Origin: Syntrophaceae bacterium
GTDB taxonomy: Bacteria > Desulfobacterota > Syntrophia > Syntrophales > Smithellaceae
Length of the DNA stretch: 64,000 nucleotides
Direction of reading: 5' to 3'
Assembly: GCA_016927935.1 (NCBI GenBank)
Contig: JAFGLS010000195.1
Coordinates: 1 to 64,000, forward strand
Numbering within the stretch: position 1 is the first letter of the stretch; the number at the start of each line of letters is the position of its first letter. Below the pieces are notes generated by a model. That model saw only the letters and a list, made by a program, of their open reading frames with translations. It did no database searches and was not told where the DNA came from. Below, one piece after another: positions 7,880 through 19,229 of this stretch. The translations under genes and the position numbers were made by a program.

Positions 7880-9175
7880 TCACTCTCGTACCTTGCTGCG
7901 CACAAGAATAGAATTGACGTGAGCGTAAAGTCCTTCCATCCGGGCAAAGTGGGCAGCATGTTTGCTCAATTTTTTAAAGGCTTCCCAGGAAAAAGAAAGA
8001 ACGCTCATACGTTTATAGAAATCATAAACCCCCAAAGGAGATGAAAAACGAGCCGTACCTCCCGTGGGCAAAATGTGATTTGTACCGGCCAGATAATCTC
8101 CCAATACCTCCGGCGTATAAGAGCCGAGGAAAACGGCTCCGGCGTTCCTGACCCTGTCCAAAATTTTCTTCGGATTCCTCACTATTAATTCTAGATGCTC
8201 AGGCGCGAAGAGATTGGCAATATCAACGGCCTCATTAACATTTTTTGTAATAATTATAGCGCAATACCTGGCGAGAGATTTTTCTATTATTTTTTTTCTA
8301 GGTGAAGTTTTAATTTGCCGGTAAATTTCCTTCAATACATCATTGGCCCGACTTTCCGATGGCGTTAAAAAAATCGCCGCTGCCATTTCATCGTGCTCAG
8401 CCTGCGCCAGCATATCCGCCGCCACAAAACGAGCGTCTGCCGTATTATCGGCAATTACCACTACTTCACTCGGTCCTGCAATCATATCAATATCAACCTG
8501 ACCGAAAACAAGTTTCTTCGATGCGGTAACGTAAGCATTACCAGGCCCTACTATCTTATCTACGCGGGGAATGGTCTTTGTTCCGTAAGCAAGTGCTGCT
8601 ATTGCCTGGGCGCCGCCGATTTTGAATATGCGTTTTACCCCACCTACCTCGGCAGCCGAGGCAACCAGAGGATTCAACTTGCCTTCCTTTGCCGGACTGA
8701 CGAGAATAATTTCTTTCACCCCGGCAATGCGCGCCGGAATCGCCGCCATTAGTATTGTCGAGGGATAGGACGCCTTCCCCCCGGGAGCGTAAATACCTAC
8801 TCTACGAAGGGGCAATAAACGCTGTCCCAATTCCACGCCTTTTCCCTCTTTCATTCTATAGCCATGAGCGATTTGACGGCGATGGTAATCTTCAATGCGC
8901 CGCGCTGCCAATTGGATAACTTTCAGATCCTCCGGTTTGATCTGTTCCAGAGCCTTCTTTTTTTCCGAGGACGTTACTTCCGCAGAGGATGCAGTTAATT
9001 TATATCCGTCAAACATCTTCGTGTATTTAAACAAAGCCTTGTCGCCTTCCGCAGCGACACCACTCACAATCGTCGCCACAGATGACCAAATTGAGGAAGA
9101 ATAGGAGCTGCCTCTCTGACGCAATTCCCGGAAAAATTTTTCAAATTCGTCCGCGTTAGATTTTATTATCTTCAT
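7880..9175 (-). CDS. hisD: Histidinol dehydrogenase
   Basis: RRVGIYAPGGKASYPSTILMAAIPA, GPGNAYVTASKKLVFGQVDIDMIAGPSE. Confidence 0.96.
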   Translation of the reverse strand: MKIIKSNADEFEKFFRELRQRGSSYSSSIWSSVATIVSGVAAEGDKALFKYTKMFDGYKLTASSAEVTSSEKKKALEQIKPEDLKVIQLAARRIEDYHRRQIAHGYRMKEGKGVELGQRLLPLRRVGIYAPGGKASYPSTILMAAIPARIAGVKEIILVSPAKEGKLNPLVASAAEVGGVKRIFKIGGAQAIAALAYGTKTIPRVDKIVGPGNAYVTASKKLVFGQVDIDMIAGPSEVVVIADNTADARFVAADMLAQAEHDEMAAAIFLTPSESRANDVLKEIYRQIKTSPRKKIIEKSLARYCAIIITKNVNEAVDIANLFAPEHLELIVRNPKKILDRVRNAGAVFLGSYTPEVLGDYLAGTNHILPTGGTARFSSPLGVYDFYKRMSVLSFSWEAFKKLSKHAAHFARMEGLYAHVNSILVRSKVRE

Positions 9176-10422
9176 TATTTTATCCTCTTTATATCCGCTC
9201 CGAGGGCGGAAATTTTCTTTTCTATCGTCTGATAACCACGATCAATATGATAAACTCGGGAAATTTCGGTTGTGCCTGCAGCAACCAGAGCAGCTAAAAC
9301 CAAGGAAGCCGACGCCCGCAAATCAGTAGCCATTGTCTGCGCCCCGCGCAGTTTGGGCACGCCACGGACAACCGCGTTGCTGCCCTGAATGACAATATCG
9401 GCTCCCATGCGCAATAACTCGCTGACATGCATAAATCTGTTTTCAAAAACTGTTTCGGAAATCACACTCAAGCCGCTGCCGATACTCATGTAAGCCATCA
9501 TCTGCGCCTGCAAGTCAGTGGGAAATCCCGGGTAAGGCATAGTCTTTATGTCAACACTGTTAATCTTTTTGCCGGAAGACACCTTCAGACCGTTTTTAAT
9601 CGGCTGAATCTTCATACCTGTATCCCGCAGTTTATTAATCAGGGCTTCCAGATGATGAGGATTACAGCCCATAATATTTATTTCTCCTTGCGTCATGCCC
9701 ACGGCAATCATAAAGGTTCCTGCTTCGATGCGGTCGGGAATAATGGAAGCTTCCACCGGCTTTAGAGAAGTGACTCCTTCAATCGTTATCACGTCTGTTC
9801 CAGCTCCCCTGATTTTCGCGCCCATACCCTTTAAAACATTCGCCAGGTTGACAACTTCCGGCTCTCGAGCGGCATTATTCAGAACTGTAGTGCCGTGTGC
9901 CAGAGTCGCCGCCATCATTATATTTTCCGTGCCGGTGACGGTGGGCAAATCAAAATAAATTTCCGCCCCTTTTAATTTTTTGGCTTTAGCCTCAATATAG
10001 CCGCTTTTAAGTTCAATATGTGCGCCCATATCTTCCAACGCCTTAAGATGAAGATTAACCGGTCGCGCGCCGATGGCGCAGCCTCCGGGAAGAGACACGC
10101 GCGCCCTTCCTGCACGGGCAACTAACGGCCCCAAAACCAAGATTGATGCCCTCATTGTTTTTACGAGATCATAGTAAGCAGTATAATTTACTATTTTATC
10201 AACACTTATTTTGACTGTTTCTTCCCCCTCAATATGAGCTCCCATGCTTTTCAGAATTTTTTTTATGGTTTTAATATCAATCAAATCTGGAATATTATGA
10301 AACGTGTTGGTGCCTGCCGTTAACAATGCCGATGTCAGAACCGGTAACGCCGCGTTCTTCGCACCGCTTATCTGAACATTGCCGTGAAGAGGCCTACCCC
10401 CATTAATAACAATCTTATCCAA
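9175..10422 (-). CDS. murA: UDP-N-acetylglucosamine 1-carboxyvinyltransferase
   Basis: [51 protein letters not shown]. Confidence 0.97.
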   Translation of the reverse strand: MDKIVINGGRPLHGNVQISGAKNAALPVLTSALLTAGTNTFHNIPDLIDIKTIKKILKSMGAHIEGEETVKISVDKIVNYTAYYDLVKTMRASILVLGPLVARAGRARVSLPGGCAIGARPVNLHLKALEDMGAHIELKSGYIEAKAKKLKGAEIYFDLPTVTGTENIMMAATLAHGTTVLNNAAREPEVVNLANVLKGMGAKIRGAGTDVITIEGVTSLKPVEASIIPDRIEAGTFMIAVGMTQGEINIMGCNPHHLEALINKLRDTGMKIQPIKNGLKVSSGKKINSVDIKTMPYPGFPTDLQAQMMAYMSIGSGLSVISETVFENRFMHVSELLRMGADIVIQGSNAVVRGVPKLRGAQTMATDLRASASLVLAALVAAGTTEISRVYHIDRGYQTIEKKISALGADIKRIK

Positions 10423-11277
10423 TTACTTTCTCCTTGCTTTCATTACGCGCGGCAGTCCGGAATAATCCCTGCGCATTTTCATACTGTCATAAAATCCGGA
10501 TTCTTCCATAAGTCGGCGAACTGTTTTTTCCTGTTTAGCGCCAATTTCCAACAAAAGCCAACCATTTTTTTTCAAATAACCGGGCGCCTGATATATTAAT
10601 TTTTCACAAAATTCAGTGCCATTTTTGCCGGATAAAAGAGCAACCGCCGGCTCATAATCCTTCACTCCGGCAGGTAATTTTTTATATTCGTTCTCCGACA
10701 TATATGGCGGATTACAGGCAATCACATCAAAAATACCTTCTACCGGTTCAAATAAATCACCACGTCGAAAATCAATCACATTCTCCAATTTCAATGCACG
10801 AACATTTTTTTTCGCCAGGGTAAGAGCGGCGGCGGAAATATCCGTTGCCACAATCCGGGCAAGAGCAATTTCTCTAGCCAGGGCTATAGCTATCGCTCCG
10901 CTGCCCGTGCCTACATCTAAAATTTTTTTTATCTCCGCTGAATTTGTTTTACTGCAAACGTCCAAAGCTTCTTCAACAATAATCTCCGTATCCGGACGGG
11001 GAATCAAAACATCTTTGTTTACTTCCAGCGTCATTGTCCAGAAATCTTTGCGACCTGTAAGATAAGCCACCGGTTCCCAACGTAATCTCCGGTTAATAAG
11101 AGCTCTAAATTGGGCAAGCTGTCTTTTACTTATAGTCATATCTGTATTTTTAAAAAATTCTAGGCGCTCACATTTCAGGCAAAAAGCCAATAAAACTTCC
11201 GCATCGAGCCGGGCGGAAGGAATTCCGGCAGTTTCAAAAGAGTTGGCCGCATTATGAAGAATATCGTGAACAATCAT
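10423..11277 (-). CDS. prmC: Peptide chain release factor N5-glutamine methyltransferase
   Basis: LDVGTGSGAIAIALA, FDVIACNPPYMSENEY; start at MIVHDILHNAAN preferred over the longer ORF. Confidence 0.92.
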   Translation of the reverse strand: MIVHDILHNAANSFETAGIPSARLDAEVLLAFCLKCERLEFFKNTDMTISKRQLAQFRALINRRLRWEPVAYLTGRKDFWTMTLEVNKDVLIPRPDTEIIVEEALDVCSKTNSAEIKKILDVGTGSGAIAIALAREIALARIVATDISAAALTLAKKNVRALKLENVIDFRRGDLFEPVEGIFDVIACNPPYMSENEYKKLPAGVKDYEPAVALLSGKNGTEFCEKLIYQAPGYLKKNGWLLLEIGAKQEKTVRRLMEESGFYDSMKMRRDYSGLPRVMKARRK

Positions 11278-11430
11278 GATTTTCCAAGCTACGATCTTTA
11301 TCGGCAGCGCCGTCCGGCGGATGCTGGGCACAATAGAATTTTGATATAAGGGTTGTTGAAAAATAAAGTGTTGCAAAAAAAATGTCAAGTGTTTATAAAG
11401 CCAAAGCGTTAATATTTTAAAAGAATTGAC

Positions 11431-11943
11431 TTGGCGGAGGAAACTGTGAGACCAGGGGCGAGTCTTGAAGAACGGTTCGATGGCTGGTTTGTTAGGCCGA
11501 TTGAAAAACTAAAGGAACTGCCGGAAGGAGACGGAGGTTTTCTGGCTCTTTCCGCCGCTCTCTTCCTCTGTGAAAGATATTATCGTGCGTTGACAGACAC
11601 TCTCGACGGAAAAAAAGACGATGAAACATTTAAAACAGCGGCGGCAAAAGATTTAGGACTTAACCTAGAAGATTTTAATTGTTTCTGGATTGTTTATCGC
11701 AACGGGATACAGCATCAGGGAACGCCAATAAAGAAATATATCGATAAAAAAAATCAAGTAAAGTACTTCTTTCACATTGACGATGAATTCAGCGGAATCC
11801 CTGAAATACACAAAATAAACGCTTACAAACGCGAAATCAGACTAAGCGTCTGGAAGTTCGCCGACCTTATCATCAGCAAGTTTAGAACGAACCCTGAGGT
11901 TTTTAAAAAGGCAATTTCCAACACTTTCCCTGAAGTAAAATAA
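11431..11943 (+). CDS. Hypothetical protein, TTG start, opposite strand to its neighbours
   Basis: 170-aa ORF between prmC and prfA; no recognised family. Confidence 0.6.
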   Translation: MAEETVRPGASLEERFDGWFVRPIEKLKELPEGDGGFLALSAALFLCERYYRALTDTLDGKKDDETFKTAAAKDLGLNLEDFNCFWIVYRNGIQHQGTPIKKYIDKKNQVKYFFHIDDEFSGIPEIHKINAYKREIRLSVWKFADLIISKFRTNPEVFKKAISNTFPEVK

Positions 11944-11975
11944 AACTAAAAATTTACTTTACATACTTAGAATCT

Positions 11976-13043
11976 TTATTTTAAAGACTCGGCCTGATAA
12001 TGAGCCGCCAAGGCGTCAACCACAGCGCCGATATTGCCGTTTAAAAAATTGTCCAGATCATAACGGGTAAGATTGATGCGATGATCCGTTATTCTTCCCT
12101 GGGGGAAATTATAGGTACGGATGCGCTCGGAACGGTCTCCACTGCCCACCTGATTTTTGCGCGACTGCGCCTGCTCGGCATTTTGCCTTTGCACCTCGGC
12201 ATCCAGCAGCCTGGCGCGTAATACTTTCATTGCCTTGTTCTTATTCTTAAGCTGCGATTTTTCATCCTGACAGGTTACAACCAAGCCTGTCGGCAAATGA
12301 GTTATCCGGACGGCTGAATCAGTCGTATTGACGCTCTGTCCGCCGTGACCGGTGGACCGATATACATCAATCCGCAAATCATTCGGATCAATATTTACCT
12401 CGACCTCTTCCGCCTCCGGCATAATGGCCACGGTGACCGCCGAAGTATGAATGCGTCCCTGTGCTTCCGTAACCGGAACGCGCTGAACACGGTGCACGCC
12501 GCTTTCATATTTCAGGCGGCTGTATATCCCGCTGCCTTCAATTTGAGCGATTATTTCCTTGAATCCGCCGACACCGCCGGCAGGCGAACTGCTGACAACC
12601 TCCACATGCCAGCCCTGAGATTCCGCGTAGCGCGCGTACATGCGAAATAACTCCCCGGCAAAAAGTCCCGCTTCATCTCCCCCTGTACCTGCTCTAATTT
12701 CCAGAAAAACGTTTTTGTCATCGTTCGGATCTTTCGGCAAAAGCAATATTTTTAACTTATCTTCCTGCTTGGTTTGCTTTTGCTTTAGTTGCGGCATTTC
12801 ATCTTTAACAATTACTTTCAGTTCCTCATCGCCATCCGCCAAAACACCCTTATACTCTTCTATCTGATTTCTGACTTTATTATACTCACGGATATTTTCC
12901 ACCAGCTCTCTTAAATCGGCATGTTCCTTGGCGAATTTCTGATACATGCCCTGTTTGGAAATAACTTTAGGGTCACTGAGTTTCTCTTCCAGTTCCCGAT
13001 ACCGGATTTCAATATCGCGAAGTTTATCAAGTATAATATCCAT
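11976..13043 (-). CDS. prfA: Peptide chain release factor 1
   Basis: [40 protein letters not shown]. Confidence 0.97.
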   Translation of the reverse strand: MDIILDKLRDIEIRYRELEEKLSDPKVISKQGMYQKFAKEHADLRELVENIREYNKVRNQIEEYKGVLADGDEELKVIVKDEMPQLKQKQTKQEDKLKILLLPKDPNDDKNVFLEIRAGTGGDEAGLFAGELFRMYARYAESQGWHVEVVSSSPAGGVGGFKEIIAQIEGSGIYSRLKYESGVHRVQRVPVTEAQGRIHTSAVTVAIMPEAEEVEVNIDPNDLRIDVYRSTGHGGQSVNTTDSAVRITHLPTGLVVTCQDEKSQLKNKNKAMKVLRARLLDAEVQRQNAEQAQSRKNQVGSGDRSERIRTYNFPQGRITDHRINLTRYDLDNFLNGNIGAVVDALAAHYQAESLK

Positions 13044-13313
13044 AATTATCTCGTTTAATTAAATACTGTAATGTTTTAGTAATTTTAAAGACACTTTTTA
13101 TAAGTTTACTTCTTCAGAGGAAGAACACCTATAAATGGTGACGCCGGGCGGCATTGAAAAATATTTCTGACTGTGAAAGGAAATTACGGACAAAAAGACT
13201 TGTTAGGGTTTTTGAAAAACAAAAGCAATTGAATATATTGTGTTTTACATAAAAAAAATAATTTTTCTTCATTAAAATATCTTTCAATGTAATGTTTTTA
13301 TTGAAATTATTTA

Positions 13314-13565
13314 TTATTTTTTAGTTGTCTTCTTGGCCACTGTTTTTTTGACAGGTGCGGCTTTCGCTTGGGCTTCGTACTTTCTCTTGAATCTTTCAAC
13401 GCGGCCCGCTGTGTCAATGATTTTTTGCTTACCCGTCATAAAGGGATGGCAACTGGAACAAATTTCCGTCTTAATATCTTTTTTTGTCGATCTCGTATGA
13501 ATAACATTGCCACAAACGCAGGTAATTGTTGTTTCCCTGTATTCCGGATGAATTCCTTCTTTCAT
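13314..13565 (-). CDS. rpmE: 50S ribosomal protein L31 (zinc-ribbon type)
   Basis: [59 protein letters not shown]; internal Met preferred as start. Confidence 0.94.
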   Translation of the reverse strand: MKEGIHPEYRETTITCVCGNVIHTRSTKKDIKTEICSSCHPFMTGKQKIIDTAGRVERFKRKYEAQAKAAPVKKTVAKKTTKK

Positions 13566-13697
13566 TTCTTCTTTCTTCCTCCCTGAAATATATACACGGT
13601 TAATTATTAATGTTTTTTGCTTTTTAAAAAGTGTCCGCACCCTTTACAATATATGCGGCAAAAACTCAAGCAAAAACAAAAAGTGACTTTTTTATGC

Positions 13698-14945
13698 TTA
13701 GGTGTTCATTGAATCTAAAAATTCCTGATTAGTTTCCGTTTTTTTGATTTTGCCAACGATAAATTCCATGGCGTCAACCGGATTCATTTCCTGCAGCAAT
13801 CTGCGCAGTATCCAGACCCGATTGAGGTTGTTTTTAGGAATCAGCAGTTCTTCCTTTCTGGTACCGGAACGGATTAAATCAAAAGCGGGGAAGATTCTGC
13901 GATCAGCGATACGGCGGTCCAGATGCAGTTCCATATTACCCGTTCCCTTGAATTCTTCAAAAATTACTTCATCCATGCGGCTCCCCGTGTCAATCAAAGC
14001 AGTGGAAATAATCGTCAAGCTACCGCCGTTTTCTATATTCCTAGCCGCTCCGAAGAAACGCTTCGGTTTATGCAAAGCATTGGAATCAACCCCACCGGAA
14101 AGAACCTTACCGCTGGGCGGAACAACGGTATTATAAGCCCTTGCCAGACGAGTGATACTGTCGAGTAGAATAACAACATCCTTTTTGTGTTCGACAAGGC
14201 GTTTCGCCTTTTCAATTACCATTTCCGCTACCTGAACATGGCATGTTGCCGGTTCATCAAATGTTGACGAGATAACTTCACCGGAAACACTGCGCTGCAT
14301 ATCAGTGACTTCCTCCGGACGTTCATCAATCAAAAGCACCATTAAAACAACCTCGGGATGATTGGCAGAAATGCTGTGGGCAATATCCTGCAGAAGAACC
14401 GTTTTACCGGCTCGCGGCGGAGAAACAATCAGCGCGCGCTGCCCCTTGCCGATAGGAGCAAATAAGTCCAGTGTCCTGGTGGAGTAATTTTTGGGATCAT
14501 GTTCCAAATTTAACTTTTCCAAAGGATAAAGAGGTGTCAGGTTGTCAAACAGGATTTTGTCTCGTGCCTGCTCGGGGCTTTCCGTATTTACGTTATCAAC
14601 TTTTAAAAGAGCAAAATATTTTTCCCCTTCCTTCGGTGGTCGGACTTCACCGGAAACGGTATCTCCGGTTTTTAAATTAAATCTCCTGATTTGCGAAGGA
14701 GAAATATAAATATCATCCGGACTGGGCAGGTAGTTATAATCAACTGCCCGTAAAAAACCAAATCCGTCGGGCAGAATTTCCAGCACTCCCGAACCGGAAA
14801 TAACGCCGTTTTGTTCTGCCTGTGTCTGTAAGATAGCAAAAATTAACTCCTGACGGCGCATTCCAGCGGCTCCGGGAACATCCAGTTTTTTGCCCAAATC
14901 ATTTAATTCACTGATGGGCAATCGTTTAATGTCTTCAATGTTCAT
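13698..14945 (-). CDS. rho: Transcription termination factor Rho
   Basis: [53 protein letters not shown]. Confidence 0.97.
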   Translation of the reverse strand: MNIEDIKRLPISELNDLGKKLDVPGAAGMRRQELIFAILQTQAEQNGVISGSGVLEILPDGFGFLRAVDYNYLPSPDDIYISPSQIRRFNLKTGDTVSGEVRPPKEGEKYFALLKVDNVNTESPEQARDKILFDNLTPLYPLEKLNLEHDPKNYSTRTLDLFAPIGKGQRALIVSPPRAGKTVLLQDIAHSISANHPEVVLMVLLIDERPEEVTDMQRSVSGEVISSTFDEPATCHVQVAEMVIEKAKRLVEHKKDVVILLDSITRLARAYNTVVPPSGKVLSGGVDSNALHKPKRFFGAARNIENGGSLTIISTALIDTGSRMDEVIFEEFKGTGNMELHLDRRIADRRIFPAFDLIRSGTRKEELLIPKNNLNRVWILRRLLQEMNPVDAMEFIVGKIKKTETNQEFLDSMNT

Positions 14946-15251
14946 ACTATATTTCCTTGCATTAAATTATAATCAGATAACGTGAAATTATCCTGATATT
15001 AAATATTTTTCTTTATTTTAACCGCATTATTTTTGAAGAAACAAAATAAGATAGTTAAGATTTTTTAGTAATTACGGATTAAGTCTCGGCTTGTGTATTT
15101 GAATATTTGAATCGCTCCAAAGGGCAGGACCTAACTTGCCCTTTCTTGTTGTACATTTTTATATCATTATAATTTAGCTGTCAAGAAAATTTATTTTATC
15201 GGTAAAAACACCTACCCTGCCGGATATAAATGCCGAATTTAGCTTCTCTTG

Positions 15252-15422
15252 TCAGGAAATTTTCTTGGCTTCATCCACAAGCATTACTGGAACATTATTT
15301 TTTACTTCATAGAATAGTTTACACCGATCGCAAATGATACCATTTAACTTTTCATCATAGCGAATCTTCCCGCGACACTGGGGACAGATAAGAATTTCCA
15401 AAAGGTTTTTATTTAAAGTCAT
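15252..15422 (-). CDS. Trm112 family (YcaR-like) small zinc-ribbon protein
   Basis: Hand translation MTLNKNLLEILICPQCRGKIRYDEKLNGIICDRCKLFYEVKNNVPVMLVDEAKKIS; too short for the ORF track. Confidence 0.85.
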   Translation of the reverse strand: MTLNKNLLEILICPQCRGKIRYDEKLNGIICDRCKLFYEVKNNVPVMLVDEAKKIS

Positions 15423-16448
15423 TTACCCTTCCTCTATTTTCTTGACTTTGGTAAAAACCTGCTCGCACGAAATATCTTCCATACATTTTTTTGTCGGACA
15501 ACTCTTTAAAAAGCAGGGACTACAGTCAATTTTAGTCCTGATTATTTCATGACCGGAACCGTAGGGGCCTGTTCTTGCCGGATCCGTTGGTCCGAAAAGA
15601 GCAATAACCGGAGTCCCTACGGCTGCGGCTAAATGCATTGGACCGGAATCTGTGGTTATTACCAATCGCGCCTTTTTGTAAATGCAAGCGAGATTAAGCA
15701 ATGTTGTCATCCCACCCAAATTTATTCCTTCGGTCGTCATTAGTGAAGTTATGCTTTCAATTGGTTTTTTCTCGCTACCGGTAAAAATGACCTTCATCCT
15801 CATTTCATTGTTAATTAAGTCGGCTAAACAGGCAAATTTTTTATTATCCCATAGTTTTGTTTCCCATAAAGCAATAGGACTTATGGCGATAAACTTTTTT
15901 TCTTCTAAATTATATTTATGTATTAAATTTTTCGCCTCTTCCTCATCTTTCTTGTCAGGAGGAAGAACAAATTGTGCATTTTCTGTTTTTGCTCCCAGAT
16001 AACGCGGGAAATCCAGATACCGCTCAACCGCGTGTTTGTTCATATTTTCGGCAATTTTTTCATTTAAAAACAAGCCGCTTAATTCCTGCAACGAATCATA
16101 TCCCAGTTTCCTTTTTCCACCGGAAAAAAATACAATAACTGAACTTTTAAAGAGACCGTGAAAATCAATCACCAGGTCATAGCGGCGCTGTCGCAAGGTT
16201 CTTATAAAAGAAATTATCTCTCTGAGGGGTTGTTTTATTCTGCCGTTTCGGAAATCTCTGATCCAGCTCTTGCGTCGCGAAACTAAAACGGCATCCAGAA
16301 AAGGATGATTATTAACCAAATCCGCGGCATCTTCCTCCACAACCCATGTTATATGAGCGTCAGGATAAAGCCGGCGGAGTTCCGCAAGGGACGGCAGAGT
16401 ATGAATCACATCTCCTATCGCGCTCAATTTTACGATTAAAATATTCAT
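15423..16448 (-). CDS. waaC: Lipopolysaccharide heptosyltransferase I-like glycosyltransferase family 9
   Basis: MNILIVKLSAIGDVIHTLPSLAELRRLYP, TTDSGPMHLAAAVGTPVIALFGPTDPARTGPYG. Confidence 0.85.
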   Translation of the reverse strand: MNILIVKLSAIGDVIHTLPSLAELRRLYPDAHITWVVEEDAADLVNNHPFLDAVLVSRRKSWIRDFRNGRIKQPLREIISFIRTLRQRRYDLVIDFHGLFKSSVIVFFSGGKRKLGYDSLQELSGLFLNEKIAENMNKHAVERYLDFPRYLGAKTENAQFVLPPDKKDEEEAKNLIHKYNLEEKKFIAISPIALWETKLWDNKKFACLADLINNEMRMKVIFTGSEKKPIESITSLMTTEGINLGGMTTLLNLACIYKKARLVITTDSGPMHLAAAVGTPVIALFGPTDPARTGPYGSGHEIIRTKIDCSPCFLKSCPTKKCMEDISCEQVFTKVKKIEEG

Positions 16449-17032
16449 TTTCTACCTTTCAAAATCCATCTAACTGCTTCCAGGATATCAGCAGCAATAA
16501 AATCAGGTTTACTCTCCGCTGTTGCCATATCAGGGCCATCATCTTGCAGTAATTTGCTGCCATATCCTGTTTTTACCAAAATTCCCTTAACGCCTGCTTT
16601 TTTCGCCGCTTCCATATCGCGAAATCTGTCACCCACAAAGTAAGATTTTTTTAAGTTAATATTTAAATCCTGCGCTGCCTGAAGCAACATCCCCGGCGCC
16701 GGCTTGCGGCAGTCGCAAATCTGCCGATAAGGTTCTGCTCCTTCCGTCGGGTGATGCGGACAGTAGTAGAAACCATCTATATACGCTCCCTCCTGACTTA
16801 AGATTATCTTTAAACAATCATTTACTTTTTTCACAAATTCTTCCGTGAACAATCCTTTAGCCACACCGGCCTGATTGGAAATAACGACAGCCTTCATCCC
16901 GCTTTTATTTATCAATCTGATGGCCTGATAAGCAACGGGTATTACCGCCAGTTTCTCAAGGCTATCCACATAGCCGACTTCTTCATTAATCACTCCGTCT
17001 CTGTCCAGAAAAACTGCCGTATTTTTCTTCAT
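16445..17032 (-). CDS. gmhB: D-glycero-beta-D-manno-heptose 1,7-bisphosphate 7-phosphatase (HAD)
   Basis: AVFLDRDGVINEEVGYVDSLEKL, YCPHHPTEG..CDCRKPAPGMLLQA. Confidence 0.9.
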   Translation of the reverse strand: MKKNTAVFLDRDGVINEEVGYVDSLEKLAVIPVAYQAIRLINKSGMKAVVISNQAGVAKGLFTEEFVKKVNDCLKIILSQEGAYIDGFYYCPHHPTEGAEPYRQICDCRKPAPGMLLQAAQDLNINLKKSYFVGDRFRDMEAAKKAGVKGILVKTGYGSKLLQDDGPDMATAESKPDFIAADILEAVRWILKGRK

Positions 17033-18096
17033 AGATTTTTATTCTGGTTATCTTGAAATAAATGTTGAGCTGCATTGAAAACATCATCCACAGAAATCAG
17101 GTTCATGCAACGGAAATCTGTCGGACATGTTTTTTTCAGGCAGGGACTGCAGGATACTTCCTTGCGGACAATAACCGATTTGCTTCCCATGGGCGATGTT
17201 GTAATCGGATTTGTGGAACCGAATATAGCAACAGTCGGAATGTTCAAGGCACAGGCGATATGCATTAATCCGGAGTCATTACTTATAAAAAGGTCACATT
17301 GGGAAATCAAGTAAATGGCTTCCCGCAAATCTGTTTTCCCTGCAAGATTAATCAGTTTAACGCGTGATAGGCTCTGGACTTCCACTGCTGTTTTTTCATC
17401 AGCCTTGCCTCCCAGAATGATGCCCTGAACGGAAAATCTTTCACCAAGCATGTCGGCAACCTTGGCAAATCTTTCCGGAAACCATTTTTTTGCCGCTCCG
17501 TAAGTGGCTCCAGGCGCGAAACCGATAATAGGCTTCTTATAGTCCCTTATAAATTTACGCAAAACATCCCCGGCGTCTGAAGAATTAATTTTTGTTTTCA
17601 GTTTCATTTGACGATTAAAAGAAACACACCCCAATGCCTTGACCATCTCCAGATAGTAATCAACCTGATGAATCTTTTGTAATTCCTTTGTTCGTTTCAC
17701 GCTATTGGTCAGAAGAAAACCACGAGCATCAGAATCATAACCGGCACGCAACGGTATTCCTGCGGCAACCGCAATTATCGCGGCTTCTATGGCGTTTTGT
17801 AAAAGTATCGCCAAGTCAAATTTTTCTTTTTTGAGACTGCGGGCAAGCCGAAAAATTCCCGCCGGGGTACCATATTTTTTTTCATAAATGATTATTTCAT
17901 TTACATCGGAGAAAAGCCTGTAGACCTCAGCGACCCATGGCTTTACCAGTATGGCAATATGAGATTTGGGAAAAGTTCTGCAAATGGACGCCACCGCCGG
18001 CAAGGTTAAAACGGCATCGCCAACCCAGTTGGTACCACGGATTAAAATTTTATTCACACCTTCCCGCGGTAATTTTTTTGTTTTTTCCAACTTCAA
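17029..18096 (-). CDS. waaF: Lipopolysaccharide heptosyltransferase II
   Basis: ILIRGTNWVGDAVLTLPAVASI, FAPGATYGAAKKWFPERF, SNDSGLMHIACALNIPTVAIFGSTNP. Confidence 0.92.
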   Translation of the reverse strand: MKLEKTKKLPREGVNKILIRGTNWVGDAVLTLPAVASICRTFPKSHIAILVKPWVAEVYRLFSDVNEIIIYEKKYGTPAGIFRLARSLKKEKFDLAILLQNAIEAAIIAVAAGIPLRAGYDSDARGFLLTNSVKRTKELQKIHQVDYYLEMVKALGCVSFNRQMKLKTKINSSDAGDVLRKFIRDYKKPIIGFAPGATYGAAKKWFPERFAKVADMLGERFSVQGIILGGKADEKTAVEVQSLSRVKLINLAGKTDLREAIYLISQCDLFISNDSGLMHIACALNIPTVAIFGSTNPITTSPMGSKSVIVRKEVSCSPCLKKTCPTDFRCMNLISVDDVFNAAQHLFQDNQNKNL

Positions 18097-18107
18097 GCAA
18101 ATAATCC

Positions 18108-19229
18108 TTATTTTTTATGACGGGGTTTTATCTTGTCCATTATAAATTTTTCAAATAACCGCGCAGAAGGTTCTATTTCCATTTTAACACGCAAGATAGA
18201 AAGTAATTTTAGAAATCCCGAATTATCTTGGAGACGAACGGCATCCTTTCCCGTAGTCACCAAATAATCAGCTTCACTTTTTCTAAATACATCCATCAAT
18301 TTTTTAATTTCTTTTCCGCTATAGCGATGATGATCCGGGAAAACATCTAAAGAAAGTATTTTCGATCCGGAAGACATTACAGTTTTTTTAAATGAATCCG
18401 AATTGGCTATTCCACAAAACACGTTAACTTTTTTCCCTTTGAGTTTGGCAATCGGCTTGCGAACGCTCCCGTCGCCGCTGATAATATCCTCCGGTTTATG
18501 AATACTCTGGAAAACCGGAATATTTTTTTTTCTAATCAACTCCTCTACTTTCTCATCGGCACTTACCCCTTCATCCGCATGCGTGTACAAAACGGCGTCG
18601 GCACGCCTGAGTTCTCCTATAGGTTCCCTTAATTTTCCCCGGGGAAGAACGTGATAATTACCTCTGAATCCCTTGCTGTCCAACAACACCAAATTAACAT
18701 CTCTGAAAATTTGCCGATGCTGCATGGCATCATCACAAATCAGAACATCCGCACCGAACTTATCTATGGCGATCTGTCCTGTAATTTTTCTTTCGGGCCC
18801 GATAATTACAGGCACACCTTTAAGCGCATGGGCAATCAAAGAAGGCTCATCTCCTGCGATTTCACTATTGAGTAAAATCTTCTTTCCATCCGATACTATA
18901 TTGTAAGGAATTTTACTGCTGCCGCCATAACCGCGGCTGATAACCGCCGGATGGAAACCGTTTTTCTTCAGTATTTGAGCAAGCATTATTACACAGGGAG
19001 TCTTACCCGTGCCTCCAACAGAAATATTTCCGACGCTGATTACCGGACAGGAAAGCTTTATTTCTTTAAATATTTTGTGATTATAGAGCCAGTTACGAAA
19101 TTTTATAATAAAGAGATAAAAAAAAGACAGAATACCCGCAATGATTTTCACAGGAGTGAAGAAGCTTATTTTTCCGTCATCATCCCATATCCTTTGCCAA
19201 TTGATTATTTTTTTCATCATTTCCTTCAT
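18108..19229 (-). CDS. lpxK: Tetraacyldisaccharide 4'-kinase
   Basis: VISVGNISVGGTGKTPCVIMLAQIL, SRGYGG; start overlaps the end of msbA. Confidence 0.94.
   Translation of the reverse strand: MKEMMKKIINWQRIWDDDGKISFFTPVKIIAGILSFFYLFIIKFRNWLYNHKIFKEIKLSCPVISVGNISVGGTGKTPCVIMLAQILKKNGFHPAVISRGYGGSSKIPYNIVSDGKKILLNSEIAGDEPSLIAHALKGVPVIIGPERKITGQIAIDKFGADVLICDDAMQHRQIFRDVNLVLLDSKGFRGNYHVLPRGKLREPIGELRRADAVLYTHADEGVSADEKVEELIRKKNIPVFQSIHKPEDIISGDGSVRKPIAKLKGKKVNVFCGIANSDSFKKTVMSSGSKILSLDVFPDHHRYSGKEIKKLMDVFRKSEADYLVTTGKDAVRLQDNSGFLKLLSILRVKMEIEPSARLFEKFIMDKIKPRHKK

Noticed and set aside
15121-15143. AGGGCA...TGCCCT hairpin between rho and the Trm112 gene as a riboswitch
   Set aside because: Short simple dyad without a T-tract or recognisable aptamer; insufficient evidence.
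19180-19229. msbA/lpxK overlap as a possible frameshift or assembly error
   Set aside because: Both proteins look complete; LpxK can start at any of several Met codons, so a 35-50 bp overlap is plausible translational coupling.
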